From an uncultured Candidatus Melainabacteria bacterium (GTDB lineage Bacteria; Cyanobacteriota; Vampirovibrionia; Gastranaerophilales; Gastranaerophilaceae), in assembly GCA_946622835.1 (NCBI GenBank), contig CAMOQI010000026.1, positions 1 to 8,245 of the forward strand: a stretch of 8,245 nt of DNA, given 5' to 3'. The notes under the pieces are model-generated. The model was not told where the DNA came from and did not search any database. It was given only the letters and a program-made list of their open reading frames with translations. A program made the position numbers and the translations under genes. The first letter of the stretch is position 1. Each line of letters begins with the position of its first letter. Shown piece after piece: positions 1-6,500 of the stretch.

Positions 1-553
1 TGGTCAAATTGTCTGAATTTTCGTATATAAACTTTTTGAATAATTTTTGGGTTTTATATTCAAATCCTTCAAGTCCTGATTGCAAAGAATACCAGCGATA
101 AAAGTTATGCAGAAGATAAAATTTGTCTATTGTTCCGTTTCTCATAACAAACATTGGTTCGGTTTTGAATTTTATTCCTTGACCGGTAATTAAAGACAGA
201 TAAAGTGCTTCAAAACCTTGTTTTTCATATATCAAACCCTCTTCTTCCTTAATAAGGTTGAGGAATTTATCCGCATTATCTATTTTATAAATTTGGGTTT
301 TTGCGGATTTAATATAATTTAAAAGTGCATCAGGTTCACAATTTGTTTGTTTTACAATTTCCATGACCTTATTTTTAACCTCATCAATCATTTTTAGGGT
401 TTGACTGTTGAGAATCAAATCGGCGCCTTGTCCTAATACATTTTTTGAGGTTTTATTGCGGTATGTGCGCTTTGTTGTATTTTTTAGTTTTTCTTGCAAA
501 TATTTTTCTTTTTGGGAAAGAAAATAATATTTTATGCGTTTAAAAATGCTCAT
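1..553 (-). CDS. Uncharacterised protein, 3' end cut by window edge
   Basis: An open minus-strand frame runs about 184 codons from an ATG at 553 to the left edge with no stop, so the C-terminus is missing. It begins MSIFKRIKYYFLSQKEKYLQ, a strongly basic and aromatic N-terminus, followed by Lys/Asn-rich helical sequence and then a more globular part with motifs such as LITGQGIKFKTEP and HNFYRWYSLQSG. There is no signal peptide or clear membrane segment. I do not recognise the family. An in-frame ATG at 580 would add nine residues (MLISVYITV) before this start; neither start has a Shine-Dalgarno sequence. I prefer 553 because the basic MSIFKRIK reads like a natural N-terminus, but this is not decided. 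The gene follows pepA on the same strand with a gap of about 53 bases, so it may be read partly from pepA. Its start codon sits in the 3' arm of a hairpin (542-584). Confidence 0.75.
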   Translation of the reverse strand, partial: MSIFKRIKYYFLSQKEKYLQEKLKNTTKRTYRNKTSKNVLGQGADLILNSQTLKMIDEVKNKVMEIVKQTNCEPDALLNYIKSAKTQIYKIDNADKFLNLIKEEEGLIYEKQGFEALYLSLITGQGIKFKTEPMFVMRNGTIDKFYLLHNFYRWYSLQSGLEGFEYKTQKLFKKFIYENSDNLT

Positions 554-584
554 AACAGTAATATATACCGATATGAGCATTTTT
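542..584 (-). terminator. 12-bp hairpin after pepA, overlapping the next gene's start
   Basis: AAAAATGCTCAT (542-553) and ATGAGCATTTTT (573-584) are perfect inverted repeats around a 19-base spacer; one further A-T pair can form inside. Read on the minus strand, the 3' arm ends in a run of T, as in a rho-independent terminator, and lies 23 bases after the pepA stop. The core has only three G-C pairs and the loop is long, so termination may be weak. The 3' arm carries the first codons (ATG AGC ATT TTT) of the downstream gene, so the structure could also hide that start codon. Terminator, translational switch or both are inferences. Confidence 0.5.
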
Positions 585-606
585 TATACATCTAAATATA
601 TGAAAT

Positions 607-2001
607 TTAATGGCAGAGGATGTAATTAAGAATAGTTCTTACGCCCACTCCTGTTGCGCCTTTTCCGAATTCTTTGTGTGGACTTTCCAAGAATGCGGTC
701 CCTGCCACATCAAGGTGAGCCCATTTTATATCATCTTTGACAAATTCTTTTAAGAACATGCCGGCTGAAGATGCGCCGCCATATCTTGTTCCGGTATTTT
801 TCATATCGGCAACATCACTTTTCATATTATCACGATATTCTTGCCACATAGGAAGTTCCCAGAATTTTTCTCCGCATAGTGAACCCATTTTAATAATTTG
901 ATTGATAAATTCCGAATCGTTGCCCATAATGCCTGATGCGGCATTACCTAAAGCGACCATGCAAGCTCCCGTAAGAGTTGCTATATCAATTATTTCATCC
1001 ACCTCTAAATCACAAGCATAGCAAAGAGCATCTGCTAAAGTTAATCTTCCTTCGGCATCAGTATTATCAACTTCTATTGTTTTTCCGTTTTTGGCGGTTA
1101 AAATATCTCCGGGTTTGTATGCTTCCGCGCCGGGCATGTTTTCGCATGCGGCAATTATGCCGTGAACTTCAATATCAGGTTTAAACTTGCTAAGAACTTT
1201 CATAATTCCGAGAATGCAAGCTGCTCCTGACATATCATCTTTCATTGTCAACATTGAAGAAGCAGGTTTAATATCAAGACCGCCGCTATCAAAACATATT
1301 CCTTTACCTATTATTGCAATACGTTTTAGCGGAGTTGGGGAAGAGTATCTCATATGTATAAATTTTGGCGGTTCTTCACTGCCTTTAGATACCGCATAAA
1401 AAGCCCCCATTCCCATTTTTTTGATTTGTTCTTTCTCAAAAACTCTTGTATCAAGCCCGTCAAAACTTAGTGCAAGTTCCGCAAGCCTTTGAGGAGTTGC
1501 ATATTGCGCAGGTTCATTTGCCAAATCTCTTGCAAATTCTACTGCTTCAGCTATATGTTTTGCATGCTCAATATGTTGTGAAACATTTGACAAATACAGT
1601 TCTTCAATTCTGTGTTCTTTTTTTGTTTTATATTTATCAAAGTTATAGTTTGCAATAAAGCTTCCTGAGATAATCGACATCCCAAACATTTGGTCGGTTG
1701 TAATATCAAAAGCCACAGTTTTTGCTTTTAATTCAATACATTTTTTAATGGCTTTTGCGGTGTTTTCGCGAATAATATTATTATCAAGTTCTTCTTCTTT
1801 ACCCAAACCTACAGCTAAAATATATGTTGAAGGATATTTGTTATGGGTGTGAATGGTGAATATTTCACCGGCCTTGCCTGTAAATGTTTCCGGGGCAAAT
1901 TCGTTTACCAATTGATTTGAAGTTTCTTTGTCTTCAAATTTATTTATGATAAGAACGTCACAATTTACGTTTTTGCTATCTTCGACAACGGTTATTTTCA
2001 T
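607..2001 (-). CDS. pepA: Leucyl aminopeptidase (M17 family)
   Basis: A cytosolic di-metal aminopeptidase that removes N-terminal residues from peptides in protein turnover and peptide use. The C-terminal catalytic domain (about residues 150-464) carries the full M17 active site: K233 and D238 in IGKGICFDSGG, K245 in LDIKPA, D256 in MKDDMSG, and D315, E317 and R319 in the signature NTDAEGRL. All seven lie 37 positions before their E. coli PepA counterparts (K270, D275, K282, D293, D352, E354, R356), so the enzyme should be active. At 464 residues it is shorter than E. coli PepA (about 503), because of a compact N-terminal domain (residues 1-140). The family usually forms hexamers. The start is supported by a strong AAGGAG site six bases upstream and a promoter just before it. 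There is no signal peptide. The transcript may end at the 542-584 hairpin. The DNA-binding role known for E. coli PepA cannot be inferred here. Confidence 0.96.
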   Translation of the reverse strand: MKITVVEDSKNVNCDVLIINKFEDKETSNQLVNEFAPETFTGKAGEIFTIHTHNKYPSTYILAVGLGKEEELDNNIIRENTAKAIKKCIELKAKTVAFDITTDQMFGMSIISGSFIANYNFDKYKTKKEHRIEELYLSNVSQHIEHAKHIAEAVEFARDLANEPAQYATPQRLAELALSFDGLDTRVFEKEQIKKMGMGAFYAVSKGSEEPPKFIHMRYSSPTPLKRIAIIGKGICFDSGGLDIKPASSMLTMKDDMSGAACILGIMKVLSKFKPDIEVHGIIAACENMPGAEAYKPGDILTAKNGKTIEVDNTDAEGRLTLADALCYACDLEVDEIIDIATLTGACMVALGNAASGIMGNDSEFINQIIKMGSLCGEKFWELPMWQEYRDNMKSDVADMKNTGTRYGGASSAGMFLKEFVKDDIKWAHLDVAGTAFLESPHKEFGKGATGVGVRTILNYILCH

Positions 2002-2007
2002 ATATCT

Positions 2008-2013
2008 CTCCTT
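2008..2013 (-). promoter_or_regulatory. pepA ribosome binding site
   Basis: On the minus strand AAGGAG lies six bases before the ATG at 2001. It is the best Shine-Dalgarno match in the window and fixes the pepA start. Confidence 0.85.
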
Positions 2014-2022
2014 TTTAGCTTT

Positions 2023-2051
2023 ATTATATCATCTTGCATGATAATATACAA
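2023..2051 (-). promoter_or_regulatory. pepA promoter (sigma-70 type)
   Basis: On the minus strand TTGTAT (2051-2046) and a perfect TATAAT (2028-2023) are separated by 17 bases. Transcription would start near 2016, giving a leader of about 15 bases with the ribosome site inside it. The promoter fits in the 61-base gap after the TPR gene, so pepA need not depend on that gene. A 6-bp inverted repeat, TATCAT-5-ATGATA (2027-2043), overlaps the -10 and spacer and could be an operator, though it is short enough to be chance. Confidence 0.7.
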
Positions 2052-2062
2052 TATTAAAACTA

Positions 2063-3253
2063 TTATTTGTTTTTCCCCTGCTCATCAAGAGATTTTATTG
2101 CGTATGTGCGAAGTTCTTTTGCATGTTCATTATCGGGGGCAAGCTGTAATACAATATTTAAATCGTCAATTGCCGGTAGAAATTCACTTTTTTTGCAATT
2201 TATTATTGCTCGGGTAAGATACTTTTCCGGATCTTGATTATCAAGTCCTATAGCTTTATTCATATCTTCCAAAGCATCATCTAAATCTGCACCGATTTTA
2301 CTTCTGAAAGCCCCTCTGTCTGCGTAATAGTCAGCATTATCAGGATTGAGTTCAATTGCTTTTGCGTAATCTTCCAATGCAGCACTGTTATGCTCTAAAC
2401 ATCCTTGGGTTATTGCTCTTTGATAGTATGCAGAATCATTTTTAGGATTTATTTCAATTTCTTTTGTAAAATCTAAAACCGCTTCTTCATAATTTTTCAT
2501 GCCAAGATATGCGATTCCCCTGTTGTAGTGTGCTTTTTTAAAGTTTTTGTTGAGATTAAGTACATGGGTATAATCATCAACCGCACCTTTAAAATCTTTC
2601 AGATAGAATTTTGCAACCCCTCTGTTATTATAGCTTTCAATGCTTTTGTCGTTAATTTCAAGAACCTTTGTATAATCTTCAATAGCGCCGGCATAATCTT
2701 CGTTGTTGCGTTTTGCAATCCCTCGATTAAAATATCCCAGCTCATTATCACTGTCAATTTCAATAACTTTATTAAAATCTTCAATTGCCTCATCATATTG
2801 TTTTAAAATAACTCTTGTTGTTCCGCGGTTTAGGTATGCATTGGCATTATCAGGATTTATTTCAATTTCTTTTGTATAATCTTCAACAACCTCTTCAAAC
2901 GCATTTAAATTAGCTTTTGCGATTCCGCGGTTGTAGTATGTGTTTTCTCTGCTCGGGTCAAGTTCAATGGAGGCGGAATAATCCTTTACGGCTTGTTTAT
3001 ATTTACCTGATAAAAACAGAGCGTTTCCCCTTTGGGCATAAGTTTCAGCATTATAGGGGTTTATTATCAGAGCTTTTGTGTAATATTCCACGGCAGTATC
3101 GTATTGTTTGTCTTCAAAACTGATTTGTGCGGTGTTGATTAAAGTATTTTCAAGTTTTTGTTTTTTTGTGAGTCTTTTTGCATAAACACCTGAAGGTATA
3201 AAGTTTATGAAAAATACTGCGAGGATAGTTATTGTAAGAAATTTTTTATTCAT
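2063..3253 (-). CDS. Exported protein with ten TPR repeats
   Basis: The 396-residue protein begins with a Sec-type signal peptide: MNKK, a hydrophobic stretch (about residues 5-19) and a likely cleavage site after VYA (25/26). There is no lipobox cysteine. The rest is a run of tetratricopeptide repeats starting near residue 37: nine of 34 residues and one of 35 (309-343, one extra residue), ending near 377. They carry the usual pattern, for example TYAQRGNALFLSGKYKQAVK and DNANAYLNRG. Such superhelical arrays bind other proteins, so the likely role is a periplasmic or surface scaffold; no catalytic domain is present and the partner is unknown. A TTG at 3265 would add four residues (MVNF), but the ATG at 3253 starts directly at the basic part of the signal peptide and is preferred. 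Neither has a good Shine-Dalgarno site. The gene is divergent from the large helical-protein gene across a 263-bp region, which may mean shared control. I see no hairpin terminator after it. Confidence 0.9.
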   Translation of the reverse strand: MNKKFLTITILAVFFINFIPSGVYAKRLTKKQKLENTLINTAQISFEDKQYDTAVEYYTKALIINPYNAETYAQRGNALFLSGKYKQAVKDYSASIELDPSRENTYYNRGIAKANLNAFEEVVEDYTKEIEINPDNANAYLNRGTTRVILKQYDEAIEDFNKVIEIDSDNELGYFNRGIAKRNNEDYAGAIEDYTKVLEINDKSIESYNNRGVAKFYLKDFKGAVDDYTHVLNLNKNFKKAHYNRGIAYLGMKNYEEAVLDFTKEIEINPKNDSAYYQRAITQGCLEHNSAALEDYAKAIELNPDNADYYADRGAFRSKIGADLDDALEDMNKAIGLDNQDPEKYLTRAIINCKKSEFLPAIDDLNIVLQLAPDNEHAKELRTYAIKSLDEQGKNK

Positions 3254-3296
3254 AAAATTTACCAAAAATTGTAAATCAATTACAACATCAGAAAAC

Positions 3297-3325
3297 AGGA
3301 TACAATAAAAATGAGTGTCTGTCTA
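3297..3325 (-). promoter_or_regulatory. Candidate promoter of the TPR gene
   Basis: On the minus strand TAGACA (3325-3320; five of six -35 matches) and TATCCT (3302-3297; four of six -10 matches) are 17 bases apart. Transcription would start near 3290, about 37 bases before the ATG. The weak -10 in AT-rich DNA makes this tentative. Confidence 0.35.
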
Positions 3326-3358
3326 TTTTTCACTTTTTTATATTGAAAATTTTTGAGA

Positions 3359-3376
3359 AATAAAAAATTTTTTATT
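3359..3376. repeat. 18-bp A6T6 palindrome in divergent region
   Basis: AATAAAAAATTTTTTATT is a perfect 18-bp palindrome centred between 3367 and 3368, roughly midway between the two divergent promoters. A6T6 tracts bend DNA and can act as UP elements or as sites for nucleoid proteins. The T6 half also falls where the -35 of the plus-strand promoter would be. Function is inferred. Confidence 0.5.
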
Positions 3377-3387
3377 CTTGTCTTGCG

Positions 3388-3396
3388 TGTTATAAG
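3388..3396 (+). promoter_or_regulatory. Candidate extended -10 promoter of the large gene
   Basis: TG-T-TATAAG is an extended -10 element (TG at 3388-3389, hexamer 3391-3396). The correctly spaced -35 position holds only TTTTTT (3368-3373), part of the A6T6 palindrome. Transcription would start near 3403, leaving a leader of about 114 bases that contains the direct repeats and the small palindrome described below. Confidence 0.4.
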
Positions 3397-3412
3397 AGAA
3401 AAACGCTTCAAG

Positions 3413-3430
3413 TGTAAACTTTTGTAAACT
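3413..3430. repeat. Tandem TGTAAACT direct repeats at 10-bp spacing
   Basis: TGTAAACT occurs at 3413-3420 and again at 3423-3430 with two T between them, so the copies are 10 bp apart, about one helical turn, on the same face of the DNA. That arrangement suits a dimeric regulator binding directly repeated half-sites. They lie just downstream of the candidate promoter at 3388-3396, where a bound protein would repress it. No regulator is encoded nearby. Confidence 0.45.
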
Positions 3431-3449
3431 AATTATTTAAAAAAGCTAA

Positions 3450-3464
3450 AAATCTTAAAGATTT
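3450..3464. repeat. Palindrome AAATCTT-A-AAGATTT in leader
   Basis: A perfect 7-bp inverted repeat with a single central base lies about 50 bases before the large gene. The arms are too close to fold fully as RNA, so a protein site or a short weak hairpin is more likely. It may be chance in AT-rich sequence. Confidence 0.35.
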
Positions 3465-3516
3465 CATTCAAAAAAGCCGAAATACTAATTAACTAATCAT
3501 AAGGATTAAGGTAAAA

Positions 3517-6500
3517 ATGAGATCTCAAAGACTAGGAAAAGAAAAAATTAATTTTAAGCTTAAGCATAATGAAGTCGGTAAATATCCTACTGACGGCATT
3601 ACTTTGGATGATGTAAGAGAAGGTTATTTAAAAAAGTTCACCCCTGAGCAGATTGAAAAAGCTAAACAGTTGAAGGCAAAACAGTTAGCCTTGTATGAAG
3701 CAGGAGAATTAAAGAGCGAGCCTAAATTTTCGGATGAGTATTATTTGGATTATGTTGAATCTATGGTTCATACCTCTAACATAGCCAGAGTAAGAGAAAT
3801 GGCGCAAAACAGGCTGTTGAATTATGCAATAACTGATATTGAATGGGCGCAATATTCTTATGAAGAAATTTTGCAGATGGAACAAAACGGGTATAAAATA
3901 CCTCAAGAGGTTTTGGAATGGGCGCATTCTCAACAACAAGCTGATGTAACTGATTATATTGTGCTTATGGATTCTGTTGAAACGGATGACTTGTCAGATA
4001 CAACCGATGTAACCGCATCTGATGAATTGAGCAAATATAGAGCTCAATCTTTGAAAGATATTGCAAGAATTGAAAAAGCCGAAAAAGAAACACAAGAAAA
4101 TATTCAACAATATAATGAAACTCAAGAAAAAGCGAAATCAATTCAACAGTCTAAAATGTTCGGTTATAAAAAAGAGCTTAAAAAAGCCGAAGAAATGACT
4201 GAAGAATGGAAAAAATTGAACGATAAAAAAGAAGCAGGAACGCTTAATATATTTGAGCAAAACAGATATGAAAAGCTTAGCGAAGAATTAAAAGGTTCAA
4301 GTAGCGGATTTTTAGCAAGAATTAAGGCTGAAAATTTTGAATTGGATGATTTTTTGAGTAAATTAGATGTTCTGGATAAAAAGATAGAAAAGAATAATGA
4401 GATTGTAATTGAGGCAACTCAAAATGCAACAGATTTGACAAATATAGAAAGACAATATGCTCCAAGTCAGCTTCCTGTTGCAACAAAGGGTGTAATTTTT
4501 GACGGAAAAGGTCCCACTCTTGATACTTTATATAATATAAATATAGAGGATATCTCAAGAATTGCGATTCAAAAAAGTACGGATTTGAATGAATTGGATA
4601 CCTCAACATTAGAAGATATCCAAAGTGAAGCCGTACAAAATCTTGTTGGTTTTGCTGTTGATTATACTAAAGAATCCGGAGATGTTATTAATAAAACAGA
4701 GGGAGTTACCGGCTCAACACAAGAAGGTGATTCACAAAAATCTCAAGAAGGCAAACCCCAAGAAGAAAAAGATAACTATAACGTTGCAAGGGTATTTTCC
4801 GCAGCGAATGCTGCTGTGGCAACCGGTATGACTATTGCCGCAACACAAGATATGATTTCTGCTCAAAAATCTTCTCAGAAAAAAGAAAAAGAACTCATAA
4901 AACAAGTTAACCAAGCGGAAAAAGATATTCAAAATTTGGATAAAGAAGTTAATGCTGTGGATTCAGAGCATCAAAATAATTTATCCGAGGAAGAAAGTTT
5001 CTTGATGCAGCTTGAAGAGCTTAATGCACAAGAGCAATCTCAAGAAGTTCCGGAAGAAAATCCTGAACAAGCTCCTGAAAAAGAAGCATTGAATGATCAA
5101 ATTAATTCACTTAGAAAAGAAGATTCTAAATTAACGGCAAAGGTTGTTGCAGCATCAGGTAAAAGCAGTGCGTCAATTCAAAAAAGCAAAAACTTTGCAA
5201 GTATTTTGAGAAATGAAACAAGAACATTTGAACAAATAAGAAAAACCGCTGAAAAAGTTAGTACGGATACGGCTGTTGTCGGTGCGGGGACTACATTCTT
5301 AGGCCAAGCTAATACAATGGTCGGAACAGCACTTGTAGAAACAGGTGCGGTAATGGCATCTTCAATAATTCCTGCCACTGTTATTGCTGGACTTAAAATG
5401 GTATCAGCAGGTGTTTCATTGGCACAAATAGGAGCGTTAGAGATTATCACAGGTGCTGTGGCAACAGAAACAGGAATTGTCGGTGCAGGTCTTGCAAGTA
5501 CGGCAAAATCAGTCACATCATCAAATGAAACAACAGATAAAAATTCGCAAGTTGATATCAAAGAAGATGAAGCTGCGGTAAAAGGAATTGTAAACGGGTT
5601 AGATATTGAAGTTTCAGCTCAAGATATTCAAGAAGGTTCTGCGCCGACTCAAGCAATATCCGATGAGGAAACACTATCTGCGGAATCTTCAGATGCCGTT
5701 AAGCCTGCATTTGGAGAGGTTCAAGTTTCTCAACAATCGCAATCAGCAGTTCGACCGATATCGTCTGAAGTTCGTTCTGAGGGTGTTTCATCTTCTGTCG
5801 AAACTCAAAAGTCCGGAAATATTCAATCGTTATCCCCCAACACTTCCGGAAATATAGACAACGCTAAAACTCCAAATGGTGAAGTTGATAGCGAAACGGT
5901 TGCTCAAGAGCCAAAAGCTCGTGGAGCTTATGATGTGGAAAAAGATTTTTCAATATCAGGTGCTGTAAATGCAACAAAAACCACTATAAAAGCATCCGAT
6001 GATGTGTTGAGTTCAAGATCGGAAGCAAGAAGCAAAGAAGCTTCATACGATGCAAAAATACTTGAAATAAATAAAATCAATCAGCAAATTGATGCAAACA
6101 GACAGCTTGCATTGTCGATTACCGCACAGCAGCAACAAAGAGCAGCACAAGTAAGTGCGCAAATCGGTATTCAAGATGCAATAATCAGAAAAGCGCAAGA
6201 AGAAGGTAATCCTGAGGAATTAGATGCTGCACAAAATAATATACAAATTTTGACAGATAATTTTGATTCTGAAGTTACGGATTCTGAAAAAATGTTTACA
6301 TCAAATATCACTGAGATGGATGGTATTGTAAATAGGGTTCAAACGGACAGAATAAATCTAAAATCAGAGTTGGTTGATTTTAATAAAAAAATCGATGAAC
6401 AGCTTGATGCATCTCAAAAAACACTTGTCGTCGGAGCCGGAACATCCGGGGTAGGTTTTGCCAGAGGATTTGCCGGAAGTCTTTTGGCTCAAAGCGGCTA

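Noticed and set aside
978..1658. Plus-strand open frames across pepA
   Set aside because: They oppose a clear M17 enzyme with all active-site residues and have no ribosome sites or recognisable protein features.
3254..3265. Longer TPR protein start at TTG 3265
   Set aside because: It adds only MVNF from a TTG without a ribosome site; the ATG at 3253 begins directly with the basic end of the signal peptide.
3385..3411. Imperfect stem CTTGCGT / ACGC-AAG over the -10 region of the giant gene
   Set aside because: Pairing needs a three-base bulge and is only seven pairs long; chance is a sufficient explanation.
5178..5561. 127-codon open frame on the minus strand inside the giant gene
   Set aside because: It is a shadow of the Gly/Ala/Thr-rich coding region on the plus strand, with no ribosome site or promoter and low-complexity composition.
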